Positions 37,043-48,008 of a DNA stretch of 64,000 bases are shown here, in pieces. The notes under the pieces are model-generated. The model saw only the letters and a list, made by a program, of their open reading frames with translations. It was not told the DNA's origin and did not search any database. Location: the NCBI RefSeq assembly GCF_030413635.1, contig NZ_CP129235.1, forward strand, positions 1,550,001 to 1,614,000. Direction: 5' to 3'. The DNA comes from Planococcus shenhongbingii (GTDB lineage Bacteria; Bacillota; Bacilli; Bacillales_A; Planococcaceae). How positions within the stretch are numbered: the first letter of the stretch is position 1; each line of letters begins with the position of its first letter. Position numbers and translations under genes: made by a program.

Positions 37043-37067
37043 CCCCCGCAGAGATGCGGGGGTTTTT
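37043..37067 (+). terminator. terminator after minD
   Basis: 8-bp stem CCCCCGCA/TGCGGGGG, GAGA tetraloop, five T residues. Confidence 0.9.
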
Positions 37068-37078
37068 GTATGGGGAAA

Positions 37079-37216
37079 TTCTATGATCACTTGGGGCAGT
37101 TCTATGAGCAATATTTGGGAGTCTATGATCACTCGGGGAAGTTCTAAGAGCGTTCGAAGCGGTTCTATGATCACTCAGGAGAGTTCTAAGAGCATTCACG
37201 ACGGTTCTATGATCAT
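37079..37216 (-). repeat. 21-bp-phased GTGATCATAGAA array, inverted
   Basis: Seven copies of TTCTATGATCAC or its variant TTCTAAGAGC start at 37079, 37100, 37121, 37142, 37163, 37184 and 37205: six consecutive 21-bp steps. Copies 1, 3, 5 and 7 are the TATGATCA form and 2, 4 and 6 the AGAGC/GAGC form, a 42-bp higher-order period. It is the reverse complement of the array after hemL. Confidence 0.8.
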
Positions 37217-37356
37217 TCACCAAAAATCCCGACAATAAACGGGTTTTATTACACTGGTTATAAAATCTTGATCCAGGGTAATTAACAATTAGTAGAAATA
37301 AGTTGCAGCGGATCGAAGTTTTCTTTATTCCATTCCTGCAAATATCCGAATAACTG

Positions 37357-37385
37357 TTGACGCAGCACTGAGCATATGGTATTAT
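37357..37385 (+). promoter_or_regulatory. rplU promoter
   Basis: TTGACG (37357-37362), 17-bp spacer, TATTAT (37380-37385) with TGG just upstream (extended -10). Confidence 0.75.
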
Positions 37386-37399
37386 TCTAATGTTATGTT

Positions 37400-37500
37400 T
37401 GTAGCGCACCTGTGCTACAACCGCTCGAATCAGGTCATGTAAGAATCTGCAGCAATGCGATCACCTGAATAGGCGAGTCTTAGTCTAAGAGGAGGTGCAA
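37400..37500 (+). ncRNA. ribosomal protein L21 leader
   Basis: Between promoter and rplU lies a structured leader: hairpin GTAGC...GCTAC (about 37401-37418), then CCGCTCGAATCAGGTCATG pairing with GATCACCTGAATAGGCGAG. This layout corresponds to the L21 leader of Bacillales, thought to mediate autogenous control of rplU-prp-rpmA. Confidence 0.7.
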
Positions 37501-37504
37501 GGAT

Positions 37505-37813
37505 ATGTACGCAATTATTGAAACTGGTGGTAAACAAATCAAAGTTGAAGCGGGCCAAGAGATCTACGTTGAGAAATTGAACGGAGAAGCTGGTGACGTC
37601 ATCACATTTGACAAAGTTTTATTCGTAGGTGGAGAAGACGCTAAAGTGGGTGTTCCTTTTGTTGAAGGAGCTACTGTTACAGCTAAAGTTGAAAAACACG
37701 GCAAACAGAAAAAAATCACGGTCTTCAAATACAAAGCGAAAAAGAACTACCATAAAAAACAAGGTCATCGTCAGCCATACACGAAATTGACTGTCGACGC
37801 GATCAACCTGTAA
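37505..37813 (+). CDS. rplU: 50S ribosomal protein L21
   Basis: 102 aa, complete bL21. Starts [15 protein letters not shown] and carries the rRNA-binding basic C-terminus [32 protein letters not shown] site. First of a three-gene operon with prp and rpmA. Confidence 0.97.
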   Translation: MYAIIETGGKQIKVEAGQEIYVEKLNGEAGDVITFDKVLFVGGEDAKVGVPFVEGATVTAKVEKHGKQKKITVFKYKAKKNYHKKQGHRQPYTKLTVDAINL

Positions 37814-37816
37814 GAA

Positions 37817-38450
<634 letters not shown>

Positions 38451-38460
38451 TACAAAACGA

Positions 38461-38491
38461 AAAGGGCTGCGCTTGCAGCCCTTTTTCTTTT
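38461..38491 (+). terminator. terminator of rplU-prp-rpmA
   Basis: Stem AAAGGGCTGC/GCAGCCCTTT with a GCTT-type loop followed by a T-rich tract; ends the L21-L27 operon. Confidence 0.9.
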
Positions 38492-38513
38492 TCGAGAAAT
38501 TCCAAAGAAATAT

Positions 38514-38522
38514 TGGTATACT
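38514..38522 (+). promoter_or_regulatory. extended -10 promoter before the tandem RNA element
   Basis: TGG-TATACT, with no good -35. Predicted start near 38529, i.e. at the first base of the duplicated element, after the rpmA terminator. Confidence 0.55.
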
Positions 38523-38526
38523 GGGA

Positions 38527-38645
38527 TAAAGAGAAACTGCAATCACCGGGCACTATCCGGTGATGGCTAGTTGATCCAATCGGGCTTTTATGGACAGTAG
38601 AACTCCGCTTGAAAAGCGGAGGTCGAACTGACCGTTAAAGCGGGG
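38527..38645 (+). ncRNA. candidate structured RNA, copy 1 of tandem pair
   Basis: 119-nt unit. Hairpin 1: ATCACCGG/CCGGTGAT, perfect 8 bp (38542-38564). Long hairpin 2: GCTTT/AAAGC closing pairs, then GGaCAGT/ACTGaCC, an internal loop with AGTA opposite GAA (loop E-like), and CTCCGC/GCGGAG at the tip. I do not recognise it as a known riboswitch class. It forms the start of the spo0B-obg leader. Confidence 0.55.
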
Positions 38646-38763
38646 TAAAGAGAAACTGTCATCACCGGGCACTATCCGGTGGTGGCTAGTTGATCCAATC
38701 GGGCTTTTATGGACAGTAGAACTCCGCTGAAAAGCGGAGATCGAACTGACCGTTAAAGCGGGG
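38646..38763 (+). ncRNA. candidate structured RNA, copy 2 of tandem pair
   Basis: About 96% identical to copy 1 (four substitutions and one deleted loop base). Changes keep pairing: in hairpin 1 the stem changes from T-A to T-G, and in hairpin 2 the length change is in the terminal loop. Its end lies 28 nt before the spo0B start. A shorter trace of the unit's first bases (AAAGAAGCTG) follows at 38766. Confidence 0.55.
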
Positions 38764-38791
38764 GCAAAGAAGCTGACACGGGACGTGACTT

Positions 38792-39307
38792 ATGAAAGAA
38801 ATGACAACGGTGGCACAATCGCTGCGGCATGCGCGCCATGACTTCTTGAATGAATTGCAGTTGATCAATATGTATTTGGATCTTGGTCGGCAGGAAGAGG
38901 CTCAAGCGATTATTCGCTCGCATGCCGAAGCGGCTGTGCATCTCAGCCGGCTTGCCGGTTTGAAGATGCCCTTGACAGAGGAATGGCTGCTGCTCGCAAA
39001 ATGGCAGCATCCGGAGTTTCATTTTCATGTGGAATGTTTGGCACACCGGGCGCCGGTGGAACTGGATGCAGCTTTTACCCGTCTGCTAGAGCTTTTTGTG
39101 GCGACGGCGCTGCCGCAAATGGACCCGTATGCGGAGCATGAATGCTGCGTCAGGTTAGCGAATGAGGAAGAGTCATTGATGATGGAAATAACATTGAACG
39201 GAAATTGGACGGAGATTGAGTTTCCGGAAGTTTCAGGGTTATATGCAGTAAAAGAGTGCGATTCGGACAGTATGAAACTGACTGTACGCGCACAGATGGA
39301 GGGATAA
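38792..39307 (+). CDS. spo0B: Spo0B-like sporulation phosphotransferase
   Basis: 171 aa. The helical hairpin [20 protein letters not shown] (residues 13-32) matches the Spo0B four-helix-bundle motif, with H16 as the candidate phospho-acceptor. The C-half is a degenerate histidine-kinase-like fold. The position directly before obg is that of spo0B in B. subtilis, where it relays phosphate from Spo0F to Spo0A. The ribosome binding site is weak. Many Planococcaceae do not sporulate well, so its role here is open. Confidence 0.72.
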   Translation: MKEMTTVAQSLRHARHDFLNELQLINMYLDLGRQEEAQAIIRSHAEAAVHLSRLAGLKMPLTEEWLLLAKWQHPEFHFHVECLAHRAPVELDAAFTRLLELFVATALPQMDPYAEHECCVRLANEEESLMMEITLNGNWTEIEFPEVSGLYAVKECDSDSMKLTVRAQMEG

Positions 39308-39309
39308 TT

Positions 39310-40599
39310 ATGTTTGTCGATCACGTAAAAGTTTATGTTAGAGGTGGCGACGGCGGGGACGGAATGGTTGCGTTCCGCCGCGAAAAATATGTACCAGATG
39401 GCGGTCCTGCAGGGGGGGACGGCGGTAAAGGTGGCGATGTCGTATTTGTCGTTGAAGAAGGCTTGCGCACATTAATGGATTTCCGCTACAAACGGATTTT
39501 CAAAGCTGACCGTGGAACACACGGAATGAGCAAAAATCAGCACGGAGCGAAAGCAACCGATACATTCATCAAAGTTCCACCTGGCACAGTCGTAAAAGAT
39601 GCCGAAACAGGCGAAACAATTGCCGATTTGGTGGAACATGGCCAAACTGCAGTCATCGCACGCGGTGGCCGTGGAGGGCGCGGGAACTCCCGTTTTGCCA
39701 CTCCTCAAAACCCGGCTCCGGAATTATCGGAAAAAGGAGAGCCAGGATTTGAACGCAATGTCATTATGGAACTGAAAGTATTGGCGGATGCCGGTTTAGT
39801 CGGATTCCCGAGTGTCGGAAAGTCGACTCTTTTATCAGTCGTTTCCGCTGCCAAACCGAAAATTGCAGAATACCATTTCACAACAATCGTACCGAATCTC
39901 GGCATGGTTGAAACAGACGATCAGCGCAGTTTCGTTATGGCGGATTTACCTGGATTGATTGAAGGCGCGCACCAAGGTATCGGGCTTGGCCATCAATTCC
40001 TGCGCCATATTGAACGCACACGAGTCATTATCCATGTCATCGATATGTCTGCCATGGAAGGTCGCGATCCGTATGAGGATTATGTAACCATCAACGAAGA
40101 ATTGAAGCAATACAATATGCGCTTGACTGAACGCCCGCAATTGATTGTAGCCAATAAAATGGACATGCCGGATGCGGAAGAAAACTTGAAAGAATTCCGC
40201 AAGAAATTGCCGGAAGACGCACGCATTTTCCCGATTTCTGCATTAAGCCGCCAAGGCTTGTCAAATCTATTATTCGCGATTGCGGATTTGTTGGAAGTAA
40301 CTGCAGAGTTCCCATTGATCGACGAAGTGGACGAAGAATCAGAAAATACAGTTCTTTACAAACACGAATCGGATGCCGATGGATTCGACATCACACGCGA
40401 TCCGGACGGTTCGTTTGTATTGAGTGGCTATGCGATTGAACGTTTGTTCAAAATGACCGATTTCTCACGGGAAGATTCGATTCGCCGATTTGCCCGCCAA
40501 ATGCGCGGCATGGGCATTGATGACGCTTTGCGCGAACGCGGAGCGGAAAACGGAGACACGGTCCGTTTGCTTGAGTTTGAATTCGAATTTATGGACTAA
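39310..40599 (+). CDS. obg: GTPase Obg (CgtA)
   Basis: 429 aa: glycine-rich Obg fold (1-158: [24 protein letters not shown]), G domain (GFPSVGKST ~168, DLPGLIEGA ~212, NKMD ~283) and a C-terminal OCT domain as in B. subtilis. Essential for 50S assembly and linked to the stringent and stress responses. GGAGGG before the ATG 39310; co-transcribed with spo0B 2 nt upstream. Confidence 0.96.
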   Translation: MFVDHVKVYVRGGDGGDGMVAFRREKYVPDGGPAGGDGGKGGDVVFVVEEGLRTLMDFRYKRIFKADRGTHGMSKNQHGAKATDTFIKVPPGTVVKDAETGETIADLVEHGQTAVIARGGRGGRGNSRFATPQNPAPELSEKGEPGFERNVIMELKVLADAGLVGFPSVGKSTLLSVVSAAKPKIAEYHFTTIVPNLGMVETDDQRSFVMADLPGLIEGAHQGIGLGHQFLRHIERTRVIIHVIDMSAMEGRDPYEDYVTINEELKQYNMRLTERPQLIVANKMDMPDAEENLKEFRKKLPEDARIFPISALSRQGLSNLLFAIADLLEVTAEFPLIDEVDEESENTVLYKHESDADGFDITRDPDGSFVLSGYAIERLFKMTDFSREDSIRRFARQMRGMGIDDALRERGAENGDTVRLLEFEFEFMD

Positions 40600-40653
40600 T
40601 AGGGAGTTGAACCCCTGTTAGCCTTAGTTTCACTTTATCTGGAGGGCTGATGA

Positions 40654-41106
40654 ATGAAGGATATATCGGAACAACGGTTTTATTTGGTGCGGGAGGACGT
40701 TTTGACCGAGGCCATGGTGAAGACGCTTGAAGTCAAACGGCTTCTGCAGCGCGACCGCATGTCGATTTTGGATGCGGTCAATAAGACCGGTCTGTCACGA
40801 TCTGCGTTTTATAAATATCGAGATGCGGTATTCCCATTCCATTCAATCGTCAGAGAGCGGATTCTGACGGTATTCCTGCAATTGGAAGACCGCTCAGGCA
40901 CGCTCGCGACACTTCTTCAAACGGTTGCTGAAGCCCGCTGTAATATTTTGACCATCCATCAGACGATTCCGATCCAAGGCCGTGCCAATGTGACATTGTC
41001 TTTGGACGTAACGGCGATGGAAATGGATTTGGATGCTTTTCTGCAACAGTTGAAAAAACTCGATTTTGTCGAGTCAGCTGAAGTTGTATCAAGTGGATCA
41101 TCATAA
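40654..41106 (+). CDS. pheB: ACT domain protein PheB
   Basis: 150 aa. N-terminal helix-turn-helix-like segment ([28 protein letters not shown]) and C-terminal ACT domain ([29 protein letters not shown]). Bacillus PheB is usually encoded with pheA and is thought to regulate or support phenylalanine synthesis; the biochemical role is unclear. GGAGGG site; pheA starts 16 nt downstream. Confidence 0.9.
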   Translation: MKDISEQRFYLVREDVLTEAMVKTLEVKRLLQRDRMSILDAVNKTGLSRSAFYKYRDAVFPFHSIVRERILTVFLQLEDRSGTLATLLQTVAEARCNILTIHQTIPIQGRANVTLSLDVTAMEMDLDAFLQQLKKLDFVESAEVVSSGSS

Positions 41107-41122
41107 ATAGAGGAGTGGTTGG

Positions 41123-41992
41123 ATGGCTGGACAAACTGCTAATAACCGTATTTCATATTTGGGACCGGAAGCATCGTTTACTCATTTGGCGGCGCTCCGG
41201 GTATTCCCGGAAGGCAAACAAGTTCCGTTCGCAACAATCCCGGAATGCATAGAAGCAGTGGCGGAAGGCAGCGTTGATTACGCTGTCGTGCCACTGGAAA
41301 ATGCATTGGAAGGGTCTGTCTCGCTGACGGTGGATTATCTGTTCCATGAAGCGCAATTATACGTCACGGCTGAAGTGCTTTCGCCGATTGGGCAGCATTT
41401 TCTGGTGCATCCGGAAAATGCCGATGCCGATTCATTTGAAGCGATTTATTCGCATCCGCAAGCTTTGGCACAGAGCCATAAATTTTTATATTATACATAT
41501 AAAAACACACCGCTTGAGCAATACAGCTCAACATCAGCGGCGGCGAAGATGGTATCTGAACTGCCGGAGCGCCCGATTGCGGCCATTGGCAATGAATTTT
41601 CGGCGCAGAAATATGGTTTGACGATTCTGCATCGGGACATCCATGATTTCCATTTCAACCACACACGCTTTTTTGTGCTGTCGAAAACCGATCATAAATT
41701 GGAAGTGGCGAATCACGAAGGCCAAGTCAAAACGACTTTGATGATTTCGCCGCCGAAAGACGACCGGTCAGGTGTGCTTCATCAAGTGCTGTCTGTGTTT
41801 GCATGGCGACAGCTGAACTTAAGCAAAATCGAATCGCGTCCACTGAAAACCGGACTCGGCAATTATTTCTTCATCATCGACGTTTTGGAAGATGAAAGCG
41901 CCACAATGATGCGCGGTGCGTTCGAAGAGCTGGCCGCCATCGGCTGTGAAGTGAAGACGCTGGGCTCGTATTTTACGTACCGAAGCGAGTAA
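41123..41992 (+). CDS. pheA: prephenate dehydratase
   Basis: 289 aa, monofunctional enzyme converting prephenate to phenylpyruvate. PDT domain: YLGPEASFTHLAA near residue 11, VVPLENALEGSV, and the TRFFVLSKTD signature near 182. The C-terminal ACT domain (DDRSGVLHQVLSVFAWRQLNLSKIESRPLK) binds phenylalanine for feedback inhibition. Confidence 0.95.
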   Translation: MAGQTANNRISYLGPEASFTHLAALRVFPEGKQVPFATIPECIEAVAEGSVDYAVVPLENALEGSVSLTVDYLFHEAQLYVTAEVLSPIGQHFLVHPENADADSFEAIYSHPQALAQSHKFLYYTYKNTPLEQYSSTSAAAKMVSELPERPIAAIGNEFSAQKYGLTILHRDIHDFHFNHTRFFVLSKTDHKLEVANHEGQVKTTLMISPPKDDRSGVLHQVLSVFAWRQLNLSKIESRPLKTGLGNYFFIIDVLEDESATMMRGAFEELAAIGCEVKTLGSYFTYRSE

Positions 41993-41996
41993 AGAG

Positions 41997-42027
41997 ATTC
42001 CGCAGCATGCGAGCTGCGGAATTTTTT
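41997..42027 (+). terminator. terminator after pheA
   Basis: 10-bp stem ATTCCGCAGC/GCTGCGGAAT with six T residues. Confidence 0.9.
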
Positions 42028-42052
42028 GTCTGGACGAGTGTCGAAAAATGGT

Positions 42053-42126
42053 GAACGCAAATAAACAGTCGCTGAACGCAAATAAATTCGCATGAGCGCA
42101 AATAAATCTGAACGAACGCAAATAAA
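42053..42126 (+). repeat. 21-bp-phased GAACGCAAATAAA array
   Basis: Four copies of GA(A/G)CGCAAATAAA start at 42053, 42074, 42094 and 42114 (steps 21, 20, 20). Two degenerate copies (GAACGCGCATAAA at 42304, GAACAAAAAC at 42327) lie further on in the same convergent gap. Between them are hairpins GCTTTTCGC/GCGAAAAGC (about 42158) and GCCATTCGC/GCGAATGGC (about 42220). No gene in 42028-42376. Confidence 0.7.
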
Positions 42127-42330
42127 AGTTTTTACAGAAACTAAGTATAGAAAGTCCGCTTTTCGCCGGCGAAAAGCATGCATTCAAGGGTTTGAATTTA
42201 AATAACTTAACAGAGCAAAAGCCATTCGCGGCGAATGGCTTTCTTTAAGAGCAATATGGAACTTTTCTCCAGCGAAAAGCTTAGTAATTAAAGAAAAAAT
42301 CCCGAACGCGCATAAACACTCTAACCGAAC

Positions 42331-42368
42331 AAAAACCCTGAAACCGCGATCCGGTTTCAGGGTTTTTT
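42331..42368. terminator. bidirectional terminator between pheA and niaR
   Basis: 10-bp perfect stem CCCTGAAACC/GGTTTCAGGG (42336-42345, 42353-42362), flanked by five A on the left and six T on the right, so it can act on both strands. It mainly serves minus-strand niaR. Confidence 0.85.
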
Positions 42369-42376
42369 CACATATT

Positions 42377-42910
42377 CTACTCGTTGTCTTCCAGCAAAAA
42401 GCCGTTTTCCCGCATGGCGGCTATCGCGCTTTCCAGCATGGCGACGTTTGGCGCGGTAATTGTGTGCAGATGTGTGCCTTCGGTCAACTCGAGCAGAAAG
42501 CTCGCTCCGGTGTCGCGGACCCGCTGCATGAACGAGTCGACATCTTTTTCACTTGATACATGGATGCCGGCTGTCAGTTCGCCGTAAACCGGATGCTCGA
42601 CCGATACGTCTTTGACGGTAACGCCTGCTGCAACGAGAATTTTTAATTCGCGTTCGGTTTCTTCCGGCTCATGGCGGCAGGCGATGCGGCGGCTGATTGT
42701 TTCGGTGCCACGCTCGCGGAGATACAGATAGCCTTGGCTCGTCGCGATGATCGGTTCATTGCGCGCTTTTAAGAGCGTCATGTCGCTGACGATCACTTGC
42801 CGCGACACGCCGGCAAAGGCCGCCAGTTCGCCGCCGGTCAATGGATCACTCGAGAATTTTAATTTTTCCAGAAGGATTTGCCGGCGTTGTTCGCCGTAGA
42901 GTTTTGTCAT
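42377..42910 (-). CDS. niaR: transcriptional repressor NiaR (3H domain, YrxA-like)
   Basis: 177 aa. N-terminal winged helix (GEQRRQILLEKLKFSSDPLTGGELAAFAGVSRQVIVSDMTLLK) and C-terminal 3H domain with conserved histidines (H in SVEHPVYGEL, in AGIHVSSEK, and in GTHLHTITAP) that bind metal and nicotinate. In B. subtilis this protein represses NAD synthesis genes located next to it. Here no nad gene is adjacent, only pheA (convergent) and ruvA (divergent), so it acts in trans or on itself. Confidence 0.9.
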   Translation of the reverse strand: MTKLYGEQRRQILLEKLKFSSDPLTGGELAAFAGVSRQVIVSDMTLLKARNEPIIATSQGYLYLRERGTETISRRIACRHEPEETERELKILVAAGVTVKDVSVEHPVYGELTAGIHVSSEKDVDSFMQRVRDTGASFLLELTEGTHLHTITAPNVAMLESAIAAMRENGFLLEDNE

Positions 42911-42932
42911 AATGGAATCCCAGCTTTCTTAA

Positions 42933-42953
42933 ATGTTATTTCTATTTTAACAT
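42933..42953. promoter_or_regulatory. palindrome upstream of niaR, candidate operator
   Basis: Arms ATGTTA and TAACAT separated by 9 A/T-rich bp; it overlaps a minus-strand extended -10 (TGT-TAAAAT). Its position fits autoregulation, but I cannot match it to a known NiaR site. Confidence 0.4.
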
Positions 42954-42997
42954 GCCTATTTTCCAAACGGGTTTATTTCGTATAAGGCGAACAAATA

Positions 42998-43006
42998 TGC
43001 TATAAT
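42998..43006 (+). promoter_or_regulatory. ruvA promoter (extended -10)
   Basis: TGC followed by a perfect TATAAT, 30 nt before the ruvA start; the -35 is poor. Confidence 0.6.
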
Positions 43007-43035
43007 CAATAGGTTAAATTGAAGGGGCGACGTAC

Positions 43036-43632
43036 ATGTACGATTACATAAAAGGGGTTGTCACACGAGTGACGCCTGAATATCTAGTAGTGGAACAGCA
43101 AGGGATCGGCTGGCAGATTTTTGCGCCGAATCCATACTCATTCGGAACAGAGGAACTGCAAGTCTTTGTCCATTATCACGTAAGAGAAGACGCACATCTG
43201 CTGTTCGGTTTTCCGACACTTGAGCAGCGGGAATTGTTCCGCAAGCTCATCTCGGTATCCGGAATCGGGCCGAAAGGGGCTCTCGCGATCTTAGCAAGCG
43301 GGCAGCCGCAGCACGTCATTGAAGCGATTGAGCGGGAAGACGAGTCGTATCTCGTGAAATTCCCGGGCGTCGGCAAAAAGACGGCACGCCAGATGATTCT
43401 CGATTTGAAAGGCAAGCTGTCGGAGTTTTTCGGCGAACCGTTCGAAACCGACGTGGCGCATGGCTTGTTGGCGCATGATGATGTGGAGCTTGAAGAAGCG
43501 ATGCTCGCGCTTGGCGCACTGGGCTATTCCGAACGTGAAATAGCGAAAGTGAAGCCGAAATTGAAAGATCTCGATTTGAATACGGAAGGCTATATGAAAA
43601 AAGCCTTGCAATTATTATTGAAACAAAACTGA
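43036..43632 (+). CDS. ruvA: Holliday junction branch migration protein RuvA
   Basis: 198 aa. N-terminal OB fold ([26 protein letters not shown]), two helix-hairpin-helix motifs ([15 protein letters not shown] ~75 and [21 protein letters not shown] ~110) and a C-terminal RuvB-binding domain (~150-198). Tetramer holding the four-way junction. Followed by ruvB 19 nt downstream. Confidence 0.95.
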   Translation: MYDYIKGVVTRVTPEYLVVEQQGIGWQIFAPNPYSFGTEELQVFVHYHVREDAHLLFGFPTLEQRELFRKLISVSGIGPKGALAILASGQPQHVIEAIEREDESYLVKFPGVGKKTARQMILDLKGKLSEFFGEPFETDVAHGLLAHDDVELEEAMLALGALGYSEREIAKVKPKLKDLDLNTEGYMKKALQLLLKQN

Positions 43633-43651
43633 TGAAAAGGAGGCGAACGGC

Positions 43652-44650
43652 ATGGAGGAACGGGTAATCGGAGGCGAGATTTCCGAATTTGACGAGCGCT
43701 TTGAGCAGTCGCTGCGGCCGCAATTTTTGGCACAGTACATCGGCCAGCAGAAAGTGAAGCATAATTTGGAAATCTTTATCGAAGCGGCAAAGATGCGCCA
43801 GGAGAGCTTGGACCATGTACTTTTGTACGGGCCTCCCGGACTCGGTAAAACGACATTGGCAACGGTGATCGCCAATGAAATGGAAGTCAATGTGAAAATG
43901 ACGAGCGGACCGGCGATTGAGCGTCCGGGCGACTTGGCGGCTATTGTGTCGTCACTGGAGCCGGGGGATGTGTTGTTCATTGATGAAATCCACCGCTTGA
44001 ACCGCTCGATTGAAGAAGTGCTGTATCCGGCGATGGAAGATTTCTCTTTGGATATCGTGGTCGGCAAAGGGCCGACTGCGCGTTCGGTGCGGCTCGATTT
44101 GCCGCCGTTTACATTGATCGGGGCGACGACGCGCGCTGGTGCGTTATCAGCGCCGCTGCGCGACCGCTTCGGCGTCCATGCGCGGCTCGATTATTACGAC
44201 ACTGAATCGCTGACGGAAATCGTGGTGCGCAGTTCAAAACTGTTTGAAGCGGAAATCGACCCGATTGCAGCTGTTGAAATCGCGCGCCGGTCCCGCGGGA
44301 CTCCGCGTATTGCAAACCGCTTACTGAAGCGTGTCCGTGATTTTGCACAAGTGCGCGGCAACGGCACCATTACGGAAGACATTGCCAGCCAGGCACTTGA
44401 GATGCTGCAAGTCGATCCGCTCGGGCTTGACCATATTGACCATAAATTGATGACCGGCATGATGACGCGTTTCCGCGGCGGCCCTGTCGGACTGGATACC
44501 ATTGCGGCAAGCATCGGTGAAGAGTCGACGACGATCGAAGACGTCTACGAACCGTATTTGCTGCAAATAGGCTTTATTCAGCGGACCCCTAGAGGCCGTG
44601 TCGTGACGCAGATGGCCTATGAGCATTTCAATATGGAAATGCCGGAATGA
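43652..44650 (+). CDS. ruvB: Holliday junction branch migration helicase RuvB
   Basis: 332-aa AAA+ motor. Walker [10 protein letters not shown] (~58-66), Walker [11 protein letters not shown] (~108), sensor 1 GATTRAG, arginine-finger region RDRFG, and a C-terminal winged helix ([16 protein letters not shown]). AAGGAGGCG site. Confidence 0.96.
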   Translation: MEERVIGGEISEFDERFEQSLRPQFLAQYIGQQKVKHNLEIFIEAAKMRQESLDHVLLYGPPGLGKTTLATVIANEMEVNVKMTSGPAIERPGDLAAIVSSLEPGDVLFIDEIHRLNRSIEEVLYPAMEDFSLDIVVGKGPTARSVRLDLPPFTLIGATTRAGALSAPLRDRFGVHARLDYYDTESLTEIVVRSSKLFEAEIDPIAAVEIARRSRGTPRIANRLLKRVRDFAQVRGNGTITEDIASQALEMLQVDPLGLDHIDHKLMTGMMTRFRGGPVGLDTIAASIGEESTTIEDVYEPYLLQIGFIQRTPRGRVVTQMAYEHFNMEMPE

Positions 44651-44675
44651 TTCTAGATAAAGGAAGTTTTTAGAC

Positions 44676-46867
<2,192 letters not shown>

Positions 46868-46902
46868 AAGACAAAGAGACAGTGAAAGGGGGAATTTGAA
46901 AA

Positions 46903-47178
46903 ATGGATACTTTGGTAGCATTATCACCTTTACTATTAATGTTCTTGTTAATGTGGTTTTTCATCATCCGTCCTGCACAGAAGCGTCAAAAAGCGACAGC
47001 TACAATGCAATCGGAATTACGCCGTGGAGACCGCGTAGTAACAATCGGAGGCCTTCATGGCCAAGTGGATGCTGTGGATGACACAACGATCTACCTGACT
47101 GTTGCTGATGGAACTCGTCTGCAGTTCGAACGCCAGGCAATTGCACGCGTAATCGATTCATCTAAAACAACTATCTAA
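46903..47178 (+). CDS. yajC: preprotein translocase accessory subunit YajC
   Basis: 91 aa. One transmembrane helix (~3-23) with the motif FIIRPAQKRQK, then a conserved cytoplasmic domain (LRRGDRVVTIGGLHGQVDAV). Part of the SecDF-YajC holotranslocase. Classic queA-tgt-yajC order. Confidence 0.94.
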   Translation: MDTLVALSPLLLMFLLMWFFIIRPAQKRQKATATMQSELRRGDRVVTIGGLHGQVDAVDDTTIYLTVADGTRLQFERQAIARVIDSSKTTI

Positions 47179-47186
47179 AGAAAAGC

Positions 47187-47216
47187 TCGCCTTCGACTTT
47201 GAAGGCGATTTTTTTT
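47187..47216 (+). terminator. terminator after yajC
   Basis: 8-bp stem TCGCCTTC/GAAGGCGA followed by eight T residues; ends the ruvAB-queA-tgt-yajC run. Confidence 0.88.
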
Positions 47217-47245
47217 GAATAAAAATGTCATTGAGTTCTAATGTC

Positions 47246-47357
47246 GATATTCCGCAAAACAGCTACGAAGACATTGGCCGCGGTTTGTGAGGCTATGTCT
47301 TTGTGACGAGCTTGCGCAGGAGTAGTACGGTTTTCCTCCGCTGTTTTGCTTCATATC
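47246..47357. mobile_element. MITE-like repeat copy 3 (core diverged)
   Basis: Both terminal inverted repeats are well preserved (GATATTCCGCAAAACAGCTACG... and ...CCGCTGTTTTGCTTCATATC) but the 70-bp interior has little similarity to other copies. The remainder of the 47217-47621 gap is A/T-rich and without genes. Confidence 0.6.
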
Positions 47358-47563
47358 TTAGAGAAACAGTAAACAAAAACATAAATGTATGAGAAGATAA
47401 ATAAAAGTCTTCTGTAAGGCTTTCACTTATTTAAGTTAGATAGCTTTTATTAGATAAGCTCAATATATCTAGTAGAGAAAATTTTTTCTAAAGCTTTAGC
47501 AATCCAAACCACTAACTTTAAATTTCCAACGAAAAATAACCGGAATAAAAGCAATAGCCGTTG

Positions 47564-47592
47564 TTCTCAATTTTTCTTCAATGGGATACAAT
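47564..47592 (+). promoter_or_regulatory. candidate comN promoter
   Basis: TTCTCA (47564-47569), 17-bp spacer, TACAAT (47587-47592), 29 nt before the start codon. Confidence 0.4.
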
Positions 47593-47621
47593 GGAAAAGA
47601 ACAGTTGGAAGGAGTTAAAAT

Positions 47622-47942
47622 ATGTTAAATTTTACCGATCAATACGATATCGTTTTGCCAGCGTTGGAAAGCAAATGTGCGGAATTTCATTATCTGCAAT
47701 ACGACACTGTGACTCCTGAAGAATTGTGGCAATACTGCATCAAGAAAAAGTGGAAGAAAAAAAACATCGGCGAAATGAGGCTCCATGAAATGGTCAACGA
47801 CATCATGGAAATGACCGCTTCGGAATTCGTGGCTTTCCATCAAATCGAGGGACTGCGGGGGGCCAACTTCTTTTCAGAAGGGAACTTGGCTGAACTTGAG
47901 CAGCTGCTGAGGCCAACTCCTAAAAAGCCTACTTCTATTTGA
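47622..47942 (+). CDS. comN: post-transcriptional regulator ComN (YrzD-like)
   Basis: 106-aa small cytoplasmic protein with the conserved core TPEELWQYCIKKKWKKKNIGEMRLHEMVNDIMEMTASEFVAF. B. subtilis ComN promotes comE mRNA accumulation and localises with DivIVA. GGAAGGAG before the ATG. The neighbourhood of secDF is as in B. subtilis. With the pilus locus it is a second hint that DNA-uptake machinery is present. Confidence 0.85.
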   Translation: MLNFTDQYDIVLPALESKCAEFHYLQYDTVTPEELWQYCIKKKWKKKNIGEMRLHEMVNDIMEMTASEFVAFHQIEGLRGANFFSEGNLAELEQLLRPTPKKPTSI

Positions 47943-48008
47943 CACTATAAAGATGCTGTTTCATAATGATAGTGCTGTGTTTTTCACACTGAGGAGGAAT
48001 AGTTACAT

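Noticed and set aside
36923..37409. Minus-strand open frames with apparent 7-residue peptide repeats (DHRT.../LLELPR...)
   Set aside because: They arise because the 21-bp phased DNA array happens to be a multiple of three. There is no ribosome binding site, they cross the minD terminator, and the comparable array at 7338 has 20/21-bp steps that break any frame.
38527..38763. Tandem element as tRNA or rRNA fragments, or as a T-box or glycine riboswitch
   Set aside because: No acceptor stem or CCA, no AGGGTGGNACCGCG motif, and no glycine-riboswitch core. The hairpin layout differs from all of these.
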